Shown here in pieces: positions 21,820 through 32,596 of a stretch of DNA of 64,000 nt. The notes below the pieces were generated by a model that saw only the letters and a program-made list of their open reading frames with translations, made no database searches and had not been told where the DNA came from. How positions within the stretch are numbered: position 1 is the stretch's first letter; each line of letters begins with the position of its first letter. A program made the position numbers and the translations under genes. The stretch is from Amaurobius ferox (taxonomy: Eukaryota; Arthropoda; Arachnida; Araneae; Amaurobiidae), in contig OX578155.1 of NCBI GenBank assembly GCA_951213105.1, forward strand, positions 31,326,857 to 31,390,856, written 5' to 3'.

Positions 21820-24112
21820 ATGTTGAGATCTAGAAAAGAAATTCATAAATATCCTGCTGTTGATACTTCTATGCTGGAAGCAGCCGCAGAAAGTGTTAAT
21901 GAGATGTCCATCAGAGTGGCTACTAAAGCTTACTGCCCAAGTAAAACCACTCTTAGCCACCATGTAAGTAAATTTGAAAAGAAAGCAGAATCTGATAAAA
22001 TGTTCTACTATGAATCAAAACAAAAAAGCAGTTTAGTATTTACAAATTCTGAAGAAGTTATGCTAGTGAATTACCTTTAGAGGCATCTAAACATCATTAT
22101 GGCTTAACAATAACTAAAGTTAGAACACTAGCTTTTCAGTTTTCTGTAGGCATTAATAAAAATGTGCCACCAAATTGGAATTTAGAGGAAAAGGCAGGGA
22201 AATATTAGTATTTAGGTTTGATGAAGAGACACTCTCGAAAGTTAACTCTTTGAACACCTGAATCCACTAGCTTATCTCGAGCTACTAGTTTCAACAGGGA
22301 AAATGTCAATGGTTTCTTTAATAATTATGAAAAAGTTCTCAAAAGAAGTGAATTTTCTTCTGGACAAATCTATAATGTGGAAGAGTCTGGGATAACAACT
22401 GTTCATGTACCTCCAAAAGTAGTAGCTGCTAAAGGAGTTAAACAAGTTGGACAGATGAATACTGGGAAACGTGGACTACTTGTACACATTATTGCTGCTA
22501 TCAATGCCATTTGCAATACTATATCTCCGATGTTGATTTTTCAGAGAAAAAACTTCAAAGAACACATGCTGAAAGGTTCACCACCTGGAACCATGGGATC
22601 TGCCAATCTAAGTGGTTGGTCAAATCCAGAGATGTTTATAAAATGTTTAAAATATATTGTAAGTCATGTAAAACGTTCCTCTCAAGCACCCATTATTTTA
22701 CTCATGGATAATCATGAAAACCACATTTCCATTGAAGGAATTGACTTTTGCAAAAATCATGGAATCATTATTTTGACCTTCCCACTTCATACATCTCGTA
22801 AATTATAACTTTTGTGTCGCACTGTGTTTGGTTCATTTAAAACTTGTTATAATTCTGTTTGCAGCCAGTGGATGTTATCACATGTTTGTCGTCCAATTTC
22901 AATTTATTATGTTGCTGAATGTGCAGGTAAAGCCTTCCCACTGTCTTTTACACATAATAACATTGTTGTTGTTGAGACCCAGACCGTTCGACCTATCAGA
23001 AAGGTGTAAGGTAACTATTTGGACGGCCGGGAAGTGCCACCCAATTTAGACCGGAACCCAGTGGGGAGGCATCCACAGGGACCGTACCCTCCTTCCCCTT
23101 CCACCAACCTCTCGGAAGGACTTACGGACCCACATGTTTAACGTGATCGTACTCTGTATGAACACGGCGGCAGTTGTGGCAGCGTGAAAATTCAGCGCAA
23201 ACCACCGGGATACCAAGCCCGAAATGTGCCAACAGCACGCTGTGTTCCCAGGTGGTCACCCACCCAAGTATTAGCCGCGCCCGATGCTGCCTGACTTCGG
23301 TGATCTAACGAGAACCGGTGTTTTTAGCACGGTACGGCCGTTGGCCACATAATAACATTGTGTCAGACTTCCGTGCATTTGGAATTTGGCCTTATAATCA
23401 TGACATTTTTGGTGACGATGAATTCTTATCTTCTTATGTTACAGATAGACCAGATCCTTCACTTGTTTCTGATGACTTGCACAAACCTTTGACTTCTTAT
23501 ACTGACTAGTAAACAAATCATCGGTGTCACCAAAAACATTGGAAGAAATTAGATTATTTCCAAAGGCGGGTCCATGAAAGAAAAACAAGAAGAAGAAAAC
23601 AAGGAAAATATGCTAATTTACACTGACCCTCCTGAGAAAAAAAGATTACTAGAAGAATCGCTGCAAAAACAGGCAAAGAAAGCTCAGAAAACAAAATTCA
23701 GCTTAAAAACATCCAAAAATCCCTAAGAAAGTTGGAATGTTCTTCAAGTAGTGAAGATGAAGAAACAGAGCTTGTGTGTGTGTGTGTGTGCAATTAGTAA
23801 AAATGACAGCTGGGAGAAATCCACAATTAAGTGATTTATGTGATGATAGTAATGTTGGTTCTTATACAGATTACCAACATCTTCAAGAGTATAGTTTTGC
23901 CCAGTCCAAGCACTAGTGTAGGGGACTATGCACTGGTAAAGTTTTTCGATAAACGTTCCATTGTTTCATTTGTGGGTCACATTGAGAAAGTGGAGGATGG
24001 TGAATATGAACTATATTTTTTTAAAATACATGAGCTAGACTTTTCATTTTATTATCCAGATAAAGAAGACAAATCTATTGTAGATCCAAGTGACGTTCTT
24101 TTGAAGTTGTAA
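21820..24112 (+). pseudogene. pogo-like transposase with C-terminal chromo/tudor-like domain, broken
   Basis: In order: an N-terminal helix-turn-helix region (21820-22080); a DDE domain (22377-22808) with GITTVHVPPKVVAAKGVKQV and ILLMDNHENH; then FGSFK...SHVCRPISIYYVAECAGKAFPLSF leading into the SINE; then HNNIVSDFRAFGIWPYN after it (from 23346); and last a 93-codon frame (23831-24112) with DYALVKFFDKRS...YELYFFKIHE...YYPDKEDKSIVDPSDV, a module seen after pogo transposases in arthropods. Transposition is not possible. The first catalytic Asp of the N-V-D-E motif is Glu (NVEES), and at the expected Q-P-L-D of the third motif there is a stop codon with Cys in place of Asp. Several frameshifts are also present. 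Confidence 0.8.
22967..23345 (-). mobile_element. 5S-rRNA-derived SINE (SINE3 type)
   Basis: On the minus strand the element starts at 23345 with GCCAACGGCCGTACC and continues through about 120 bases recognisable as 5S rRNA, including ACCGGTTCTCGT, GATCACCGAAGT and ACTTGGGTGGGTGACC, the internal RNA polymerase III promoter. A body follows (AACTGCCGCCGTG, GATCACGTTAAACATG, GGTCCGTAAGTCCTTCC) and then a tail TTCCCGGCCGTCCAAATAG ... GGTCTGGGTCTCAACAACAA. The 16-bp target duplication CACATAATAACATTGT (22951-22966 and 23346-23361) is perfect, so the insertion is relatively young compared with the pogo host. It is not a functional 5S gene: the A-box region is altered and it is flanked by target duplications. 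Confidence 0.93.
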
Positions 24113-24500
24113 AGTCCTAAAGAGATAATAGGGCAACGATGCTCTCTCTTAGAATTTGAATAGTAGTTTGTTAATGTGAAATAAAAGATAAGTTAATGTA
24201 TAAATGTATTAATACCAATGTAAGTACTTACTGTTAGACTGCTTGTTTACAGATAAATATATATTACTCTAGTTAACTTTATATTTTGTATGTATCTCTG
24301 ATTCTTTTTGGTGTCCCAAACTGTCTCACTTGATTTTTTAATTACAATTTATCAAGGTGAGATAATAAATTGAAATAAATTTTATTTAAAGCAGAAATGT
24401 GCAAAGTACATGCCAAAACGATTTTGAAAAAAATTGGATAAATAGTAAAATTTATAAGTATCGTTATCTAAAAAATGTCCCAAGGTCCCTTCTCCTACTA

Positions 24501-25423
24501 TATATCCGACTAGAAATGTTTGTTGTGGCTTGCTTGTGGCTGACTCCTTTTAAAAGGAATTTCATTTATGTATAAAGAGTTAATGATCTCCATTCTAAAG
24601 GAAAATAAATAACAGAAAAATGAGGCCATAGAATATAAATATTTGAATGTAGCGTCGAATGACCTTAGACTTTAGCATTTCTCTTTCCTGCAGATGCACA
24701 GTATCCAACAGACTGTCCCTGCTCCCCAGTGTTTACCTTTTAGACTAGTGAGGTATTTCTGTATTTTATCTTTCTGCACATTGTTCTGTTTCAGGACAAA
24801 AGGCAGTTAAAGTTAAGAAAAAATCATTTTCTAATGTTTAAGTAAAGAAAAAAAAATCAGATCTACTGTTTCATCGGATTTCAAATATCAGTTTATTGTT
24901 GCTATCAGGAAAATACCAATAATATATATTGGCGAAGTTTGTGCATATCTAAACTACGGTTCATTCTAGGATTTCAAAAGGGCAGGGTGTTACCTTCTGC
25001 AAAAAAGAGCATACTGTAATCAAAAAACAGCATGTTGCAAGTGAAAGGGGCACATTTTCAAAAGGGGACAATTAAAAGTTTTAGCTCAAGTATGCATTGC
25101 ATAATGTGGTCCATACGTATAATGTAAAACAGATAATTTAACTAATTTACATATTTATATAAAAACAAATTAATGGTGCAAATAATAGTATAAAAGATTA
25201 AAAATCAAAGGGTATAATGTACTGTTTGATGCTGTTAAAAAAATAAAACATACAATAATGGGCAAATATTTATTATAGTTAAATAATTAATGAGAGATGT
25301 AACAAATTGGGAAAAATACAAATATTTAGTTTGATCAAATAGTTTATTTATTGCACATTAAAAAAGAGAAAAAAAAATAGGATGATTAATTTCAAATATA
25401 CAGAAAACTCATTTCACAATTAC
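24501..25423. other. Gene-free AT-rich interval
   Basis: I see nothing recognisable here. Confidence 0.4.
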
Positions 25424-25437
25424 ACATCTCTTATTTT

Positions 25438-25495
25438 CCGGCCATCCAAATAGCTGCTCTAAGTCTACGGACGAGTCGGGTGGTCTGGGCTTTCG
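25438..25495 (+). mobile_element. 58-bp retroposed stub of a LINE 3' end
   Basis: The insert begins CCGGCCATCCAAATAGCTGC and ends GGTGGTCTGGGCTTTCG. It is flanked by the perfect 14-bp duplication ACATCTCTTATTTT (25424-25437 and 25496-25509). It matches the last 58 bases of the LINE at 36161-39275 read on the minus strand (36161-36218). It is therefore an extremely 5'-truncated target-primed insertion, without a poly(A) tail. Confidence 0.9.
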
Positions 25496-25515
25496 ACATC
25501 TCTTATTTTAAAGTA

Positions 25516-26453
25516 CCGGGTGGTCAGAATTAAAACACCTCTACTCTCTGAGCTCTCTATAGATCGAACTACTCAGTGTAAAGGCTCCAAAATTGTTGAA
25601 CATACTATTCAAGACATGGGGAAAGGGATTACGTGAAAAAAAATTAGTTCCAGAAACACCGATAGGTGGCACTGTACAACAGAAAATATGCTGAAAAGAG
25701 ACAAAATACACATTTTATTCGAACGTACCAAGCATTCATATCACAAGGACCTTATTAATGCAGGGAATGCTGCGTATAACGTTATCCATTGATTGTTCAA
25801 CAATAGCGGTGGCAACATCGTCAATGACATCTGAATGAGTCAATTTGCGTCCTCGACCCGGCTGAACTCCAAGATGTCCAGTTTTCTCGAATTGAGCGAT
25901 CATTCTCCTGAGAGCTTGTGGAAGTTATGGTCCTTTGCGTAAATTAAGTTGATAAAACTCTCGAAGTGCAGCTGCAGAATGTCCTTTGCTTTCATAAAAC
26001 AGCTTCACAAGCAAAGCACGTTCTGGCAGTGTGACAGCCATCGCTGATAAGAATAAAAATTTCCCAGTTTCATCCCCTTTTATGCCCAGACCATAGTAGC
26101 TGCAAACCAAGGGTTTATGCAAATTTTTGTGCTTACAGTGCGAAATTGCAGTTACAATGACAGTTTAAGTTTCTTCACTTTCTTATCTTCTTTTTTTTCA
26201 TATCAGCAAAAGAAATTAAAAAGGAAAAACTCTATATCACATGTGTTTGTTTTTTTGTGATTATTTTGTCTTTTCAGCATATTTTCTGTTGTACAGCGCC
26301 ACCTATCGGTGTTTCTGGAACTAATTTTTTTTTTTTGCATAATCTCTTTCTCCATGTCTTGAATAATAAGTTCAACAATTTTGGAGTCTTTACACTGAGT
26401 AGTTCGATGTATAGAGAGCTCAGAGTAGAGGTGTTTTTATTCTGACCACCCGG
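25516..26453. mobile_element. Tc1/mariner-type transposon with long inverted repeats and deleted transposase
   Basis: The 938-bp element lies between TA dinucleotides (25514-25515, 26454-26455). It begins CCGGGTGGTCAGAATTAAAA and has inverted repeats of about 190 bp (25516-25708 against 26263-26453). What remains inside is the N-terminal part of a transposase. This is the typical make-up of an internal-deletion derivative able to be mobilised in trans. Confidence 0.88.
25736..26122 (-). pseudogene. DUF4817-type transposase N-terminus
   Basis: From the ATG at 26122 the frame reads through AVTLPERALLVKLFYESKGH, SAAALREFYQLNLRKGP, a TAA stop, and then, still in frame, PQALRRMIAQFEKTGHLGV and PGRGRKLTHSDVIDDVATAI to a stop near 25736. 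This is the DUF4817 helix-turn-helix module at the start of one arthropod Tc1/mariner-like transposase group, which recognises the element ends. The stop replaces the position that is usually Met in KGPMSPQ. The rest of the protein, including the DDE residues, has been deleted, with the sequence passing soon after into the terminal repeat. Confidence 0.75.
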
Positions 26454-26455
26454 TA

Positions 26456-28029
26456 TAATATTTATATGTTTATATTTCTAATTGGAAAAATTGAAAATAA
26501 TTAAAACTCTCATATAATTTAGGCTGCTTGATTAAAATCAGAAATGTAGATAGAAATACTGGTACAGCTGTAGTATACAGAATTTGCATTTCGCGAGATG
26601 TTCGGTGCGATTAATGGCACAATGTGGTAATAATCCCTTAGAGCGGTTTCTGTAAGCAGTGTTGTAACTAACTGCACTGAGTCGCAAGAGTAAATAATAT
26701 GCATGTAAAAGTGCATATTTGGTTTTAATTTGAAATGGTTCACTTCAATTGCATTCTTTGTAGAATGAAAATTTAAATTTTCTGATTTTCATGTTATGCC
26801 TGCTCTATAAGTCCCAGAACACGTGTTGCACAAATAGTTGTTTCTACATGTGACCTCCAGCAACCAGGGTAACTGGATTCTGTGATGTTTTTTAGTGGGT
26901 GAGCATAGAGAGGTAGGATCACAAAGCAGTCGTAGATCCATGTTCAAATTGCTATGGATCAGCTGTTGCACAAACGGCTGTCATATTGCGGCCTTAACCT
27001 GATAATGACCATTCCAATGTAAATAGTTTCTACAATACTTTATCTATCCATTTTTAGTGTTGACATGTGCTATCTTTTGATATTGTATGATATTTACGAT
27101 TTTTATGCATTTTTGAATTTTATTTATATATTTTTCAATTACTTACACACTAAGCCTAACATAGCATTTGAAATCACTTTTCAAACACCATCTTTCTTGG
27201 CGACATTTTGTCTAGCCAAAAAAGTGGCAGATTATGCCAAATACTGTATACTAAAGCTGTTTTGAAATATTTGTTATACCATCATTTTATATACACAAAC
27301 AAAAGTTTTTTATATCAACATCATAAGAACCTGTGAGGTCAAAACATTTATAAGGGTACAAAATCTGCAAACATAAAACACCATCTTGATGTATAGGAAA
27401 ATTTTACATTTAAAAGTGCTATAGTGCTTTCAGACATCAAAATGTCCAACATCAGTGGCAGTGCTAAGGAATTGACAGACATGAGTACAATCCAAAATTG
27501 TAAATACAAATTTGCATATGGTAAATCAGATAAATCAATACTAAAATTATCATAAGTTACAAATAAGTATATGAAAAATTCAAGCAACAAAAATTTTAAT
27601 TTATAAAACATGTACATAAATAAATCAGGCCAATCCCATAAATGTTTCACTGGAGGCAAAGCACTAGATTTCAAGAAAATCATATAGGGGTTTAACAAGC
27701 ATGAAATCGAGAATAAGTCGCAGGTAAAACTAAGGATCATGATCGAAGTTACAAATAGATTCACGATAAATATAAATGAAAATGGATTCAAAAAGTAAAA
27801 TATTATGGGGGGTTATTGCAATTAATTAAAAGGAAAGTTTTATCTAATTTAGGGGTAAATTTATTATTAATAACTAATTGTGAAAGAGCAGTAGACAGAT
27901 TATTATTTTTAATATCATGTGCATGTTCAACAAATGAACAAAGACAGTATTCAATTATAAGTCTTACATTGTACTACTAATATAAAAGTTATAATAATTT
28001 TCGGGTGATAAAAAGAGGAAAACATACAC
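26456..28029. other. Interval without a supported gene; one hydrophobic frame
   Basis: A 147-codon minus-strand frame (27348-27791) is rich in Phe, Leu, Ile and Met and would form several membrane segments. It has no recognisable family motif and no clear start context, so it may be chance or an exon of an unknown receptor-like gene. The segment 27095-27265 is the partner of the repeat at 10570-10730. Confidence 0.3.
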
Positions 28030-28540
28030 CAGCGTGGCCACTCTTCGGACATATTGAAATTCCCTGACTTTTCCAGGTTTTCCAGGTGAATTGAAAAGAA
28101 ATTCCAGACCAGTAATTTCAAGATAAAATGCGTGCACGTCCCTATTTAGTTACAAATTTGATTAAAGAATCTTATCAATTTAACTCCACTATCCAAAAAA
28201 AAATATTAAATCAGGAGAAAAAAATACACATATTCTTTTTTTTTTTTTCAAATAAATTTTGACATTTTTAATAAAAAATACATGTAAATGCAGTAAAATT
28301 GGACTACTGAATTATTTTTAAAAATTTAATGGTTTATATTGAAGACAATAAAAGGAAATAGCCTAAACTGATGTCCTTAAATATGGGCATTGCAAATTGT
28401 TCACAATGACAGAGATCATTAAAGATATGCAATAACTAAACTATAACAAGCCACAGCCATTGAATAATTTATGTCAATTCAGCAATTTCAAAAGAATGTC
28501 ATTAAAATTGAAAAAAATATAGTAAAATGTATATAATATA

Positions 28541-29653
28541 CAGAGATGTCAACCTCTGAAAGGGGTCATCAGTAGAAAAATCAGTCTCAGTAAAACGGCA
28601 TTGACCATCAGTAAGATTTTACGTATATTGACAATATATATTTTAAAACCTTAGAACAAGTTCAAAATGTAGTTTTGCTAACTTAAGTGAGTTAATTACA
28701 ACTGAATGGCACTATTTATGCAAAAATAATTAGGAAATTAACCTTTATAATCAACCAAAATAAGAAAATAAGCTAGTTTAGTCAAGTTAAAGTGCAACAA
28801 TAAGGAGATGGAGATCCATGGTAAAGGATAATTTCGTACTCTTGGCAACGCCCGAGGAGGGAAAAAACTGAATTTCACGATTGTACTATTTATATGAAAA
28901 TAATTAAAAGATTAGACTTTATAATCAACTAAAATATGAAGATAAGTTAGTTTAGTCAAGTTAATGTGCAAAAATAGGGAGGTGGAGATCCATGGAAAAG
29001 GACAATTGTGTACTCTCGGCAACGCCTGCGAAAAATAAACTGAATTTCATGATCGTACTATTTATGTGAAAATAATTAAAAAATTAACCTTTATAATCAA
29101 CCAAAATATGAAAATAGTCTTCTTTAGTCAAGATAATGTGCTACAATAGGGAGATGGAGATCGATGGAAAAGGATAATTGCGTACTCTCAGCAATGCCCG
29201 TGAAAAAAAAACTAAATTTCATGATCTTACTATTTATGTGAAAATAATTAAAAAATTAGCCTTTATAATCAACCAAAATATGAAAATAAACTAGTTTAGT
29301 CAAGTTAATGTGCATTAATAAGGGGATCGAGTAGGATGGAAAAAGACAATTGTGTATTTTCAGCAAAGCCCGAAAAGAAGGCGCAATCTTACAATTTAAG
29401 CAAAATATAATTTGTTTAGTAAAATATTTCTTTATTTTTATGAGCACTATAAAAATAATTGTTGGTCTATTGTTCTGATATGAAATCATTAGAAGAAAAT
29501 GGATGCAAACTGATAATTTTGGACTATCAGCAAAGCAGGGAATATGAACTGTATGGTACGATGCACGGATGTCACGGGATTTTCCAAAGTTTTGGGAGTA
29601 ATGTTCGTAAAACCGTAAGATGAAGTAAAGATCCGAAAAAGTTGGCATATCTG
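28541..29653. mobile_element. Nested DNA transposon carrying a 172-174 bp satellite
   Basis: The 1113-bp insert starts CAGAGATGTCAAC and ends with the complement of CAGATATGCCAAC, between TA dinucleotides. Comparison with copy 1 of the host element (after GTATATAATAT) shows the insertion point. There is no transposase frame. The 136-codon minus-strand frame at 29256-29666 crosses the element end and I do not regard it as a gene. Confidence 0.65.
28705..29380. repeat. About four tandem units of 172-174 bp
   Basis: The word GTCAAGTTAA(T/A)GTGC starts at 28781, 28955, about 29127 and 29299, giving periods of 174, 172 and 172. Each unit also carries GGAGATCCATGG and ACTATTTATGTGAAAATAATTA. The array lies wholly within the nested transposon. 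Confidence 0.9.
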
Positions 29654-30147
29654 TACTTTGCGACATTTATCCAAAGTGGCACACAAACTCCATTTTTGCT
29701 TTTATACGGAATCAAATGGACACCTTGCAACCTCTATTTAGCGGTTATGAGTACAGCATAATACATGCAAAATTTTTTGCGGTTATGAGTACAGCATAAT
29801 ACATGTAAAATTTTTTGAAAATGGCATACAAACTGGGCAGTTCTGTTTTTATATGGACAACTAGTAAAAAAAAAAAAAAAAAAAATCCAGAATTTTCACA
29901 AAATTCCCTGACCATTCTAAAATTCCCTGACTTTTCCCAGTTTCAAGGTTGAGTGGCCACTCTGTACACCCCAGTGTGTTTCAAGAAATTATGGTTATCC
30001 CTAAATTTATCAGTACGAATACAACTAAATAACAAAGTAACAGTGGATTGAGCTAACTAAACTTAAATTCAAGGCCAAAATGAATATGAGGATGAAAAAT
30101 CACAGGATGGAATATAAAGTAAAAAACAATTCTTAGGAGGATGAGTA

Positions 30148-30615
30148 AAATATTTCAATAGCCGTCCTCGCAGACGGGCTAGATTTTGCAGATTTCACGA
30201 AGCCTGATGTAAATGGTTTGTCACCTGACTGCACAAGTTTGTGTTGATTTAATTTAACTTCTTGTGAAAATGCTTTCTGGCACATTTCACATGAAAATGG
30301 TTTCTCACCTGTGTGCACATGTCTTTATTGAACTAAACATCTTTTCGTGAAAATGCTTTTTGGCATATTTCACATGCATATGGTTTCTCACCTGCATGCA
30401 CAAGTTTGTGTCTATCTAAATCGTTTTGCCTAATAAATGTTTTCCGGCACATTTCACATGCAAATGGGTTCTCACATGTGTACACAAGTTTGTGTCTATC
30501 TAAATTATTTTTCCTAGTAAATGCTTTCTAACACATTTCACATGAAAATGTTTTTTCACCTGTGTGCTTACGACTGTATTAATCTAAACTATTTTTATGT
30601 GAAATGCTTTTGGGC
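30148..30615 (-). pseudogene. 3' part of a decayed C2H2 zinc-finger array
   Basis: Read downward from 30615 the minus strand encodes about four or five C2H2 fingers in shifting frames, such as CEMCQKAF with HTGEKPFSC near 30280-30320. Stops and a frameshift separate them. The sequence continues the array at 31252-32596 across the transposon at 30616-31243. It ends in a non-finger tail near 30133. Confidence 0.75.
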
Positions 30616-31243
30616 CAAGGGCGGATCCAGCGAGGGGCAGAGGGGACGATCACCCCTTCCCGTCGGGGTTATAAATAGGAAAAAATTAAAAAGATGAAGA
30701 ATAATTTTTGTATTGTTTGTTATATATGACTTCCTGTAACAAAAAAAAGTCTAATGTGAAAAATGTTTGGACATTTCTTTTTAAAAATTGAAGCACCTTA
30801 AAACTTGGCTTCGGATGAGGATGACAGAAGAGAGATTTTCAGGGGACCAGTATTAATACATATCCATAGAGACATTCATATTGATGTCAATAAAGTGATT
30901 GATAAATTTTCAAAGAAACCAAGGCGGCTTGACTTTTCTTACCATAAACCTTTTTTAGAAAGTTGCTTGTTATAAAAAAAGTAAAATAATTGCAACGTTT
31001 TCGTAATTTAGATTTAAACTTGTTCTATTAAATACATTGTAAATTATCGTTTTGGTTGTTGTATAAAGCATATATGTATTGTATCCTTTATTAGCTTATC
31101 CTTTCTGTCATACTTAACTATAATTTACTCTAAAAAATATTTCAATATAGTTTAATGATAAGCTAAAATTTAATTATTAAGTATATTAGTATGACTTAAC
31201 AACCCCCCCCCCCCCCTGTAATAAAACTCTGGATCCACCCTTG
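30616..31243. mobile_element. hAT-type non-autonomous transposon inside a zinc finger
   Basis: The 628-bp element has CAAGGGCGGATCCAG at one end and the complement CAAGGGTGGATCCAG at the other, flanked by the perfect 8-bp duplication TTTTGGGC (30608-30615, 31244-31251). 8-bp duplications and CA(A/G)GGGCGGATCCAG ends are typical of hAT elements. It splits a finger just after the CEICPK segment. A run of 14 C residues lies near its right end. No transposase is encoded. Confidence 0.92.
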
Positions 31244-31251
31244 TTTTGGGC

Positions 31252-31678
31252 ATATTTCACATACATATGGTTTCTCATCTGTGTGAACACGTTTGTATTA
31301 AAATAAATCACCTTTCATGGCAAATCCTTTCTGACATATTTCACGTGCAAATGGTTTCAAATCTGTGTGCCTACATTTGTGTAAATCAAAATAACTTTTT
31401 TGCGAAAATGCTTTTTGGCATATTTCACAAGCAAATGGTTTCTCACCAGTGTGTGAATGTTCATGCATAGCCATCTTCTTTCTCTTTTATTGCTTTCTAG
31501 CGCATTTTATATGCAATTGGTTTCTCACCTGTTTGCACAAATTTGTGTTGATTTAATTTATATTTTTCTGAAAATGATTTCTGGTACATTTCACATCAAA
31601 ATGGTTTCTCACCTGTATGGACAAGTTTGTGCTTATTTAAATGACCTTTTGCGAAAATGCTTTCTGACACATTTCACA
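31252..31678 (-). pseudogene. Zinc fingers interrupted by stops
   Basis: Minus-strand continuation of the array below the stop at 31679: roughly four or five fingers with [15 protein letters not shown] and similar motifs, broken by stops and small frameshifts. The plus-strand frames of this region are only shadows of these fingers. Confidence 0.75.
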
Positions 31679-32596
31679 TTAAAATGGTTTTTCACCTGTG
31701 TGCACATGTCTGTGTTGACCTAAATTACTTTTACGTGAAAATGCTTTTGGACATATTTCACAAGCATATGGTTTCTCACCTGTGTGCACAAGTTTGTGTT
31801 GATTTAATAAATATTTTTGAAAAAATGCTTTCTGGCACAATTCACATACAAATGCTTTCTTACTTATATGCACAAGTTTGTGTACACGTAATTTACTTTT
31901 TAGAGAGAATGCTTTCTGGCACATTTCACATGCAAATGGTTTCTCACCTGTGTGCACAATTTTGTGTGCATCTAAACTATTTTTTTGTGAAAATGCTTTC
32001 TGGCAAATTTCACATGCAAATGGTTTCTCACCTGTATGGACAAGTTTGTGCTTATTTAAATTGCCTTTTCCTGAAAATGATTTCCAACACATTGGACATG
32101 TAAATGGTTTCTCACCTGTGTGCACAATTTTGTGTTGATTTAAATTACTTTTTTGTGAAAATGCTTTATGGCACATTTCACATGCAAATGGTTTCTCACC
32201 CGTGTGAGTAATTTTGTGTGCATCTAAACCATTTCTTTGTGAAAATGCTTTCTGGCAAATTTCACATGCAAATGGCTTCTCACTTGTATGGACAAGTTTG
32301 TGCTTATTTAAAGAGCCTTTTCCTGAAAATGCTTTCCAACACATTGGACATGTAAATGGTTTCTCACTTGTGTGCACAATTTTGTGTTGATTTAAATTAC
32401 TTTTTTGTGAAAATGTTTTCTGACACATTTCACATAAGCATGGTTTCTCATTTGTGTGCTCACGTCTGTATTGATCTAAACTACTTTTATGTGAAAATGC
32501 TGTTGGGCATATTTCACAAGCATATGGTTTCGCACCTGTGTGCACACAGTTGTGTTTAGTTACTTCACTTTCTTTTTTAAATGATTTCTGGGACAT
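31679..32596 (-). pseudogene. C2H2 zinc-finger array, ten fingers open, flanks decayed
   Basis: The 305-codon frame carries ten consecutive fingers (CEIC, CEMC, CPMC, CELC types) with near-perfect VHTGEKPF linkers, plus the histidine half of an eleventh at the start. Two adjacent two-finger modules (CPMCWKAFSGKG...CEICQKAFSQ and CPMCWKSFSGKG...CEICQKAFSQ) are near-identical, indicating recent tandem duplication inside the array. The ATG at 32596 is not a natural start: upstream in frame is a stop inside a finger that has also lost both cysteines. The frame ends with a stop where the next finger should have KPF-x-C. It could be a recently dead gene, or a gene whose real exon structure is hidden. 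As DNA-binding protein it would have been nuclear. This finger type is distinct from the array at 12931-16041. Confidence 0.75.

Larger units (their letters stand above)
21312..24500 (+). mobile_element. pogo-type DNA transposon, inactive
   Basis: The left end TAGGGGAGGGTTGGGCACAT followed by TGGGACA and the right end (complement of TAGTAGGAGAAGGGACCTTG followed by GGACA) form imperfect inverted termini next to TA. The interior encodes a pogo/Tigger-like transposase in pieces and a small C-terminal domain. A 5S-derived SINE interrupts it at 22967-23345. Confidence 0.75.
28030..29964. mobile_element. Non-autonomous hAT-like DNA transposon, copy 2, with nested element
   Basis: Termini CAGCGTGGCCACTC and complement CAGAGTGGCCACTC differ at one of 14 positions. 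The flanking repeat is TACAC (28025-28029, 29965-29969). Outside the nested insert at 28541-29653 it matches copy 1 (2564-3291) throughout, including TTCCCTGACTTTTCCAGG near both ends. Confidence 0.88.

Noticed and set aside
23226..23345. A 5S rRNA gene
   Set aside because: The 5S-like sequence is fused to a SINE body and tail, bracketed by a 16-bp target duplication, and altered in its internal promoter region.
27348..27791. A membrane receptor gene (147-codon hydrophobic frame)
   Set aside because: Hydrophobic composition is expected from T-rich codons; no family motif, no neighbouring exon and no convincing start. Kept only as a remark.
28705..29380. CRISPR array
   Set aside because: Units are tandem copies along their whole length with no unique spacers, and the genome is eukaryotic.
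29256..29666. 136-codon minus-strand frame
   Set aside because: It crosses the end of the nested transposon and part of its satellite array; no recognisable domain.
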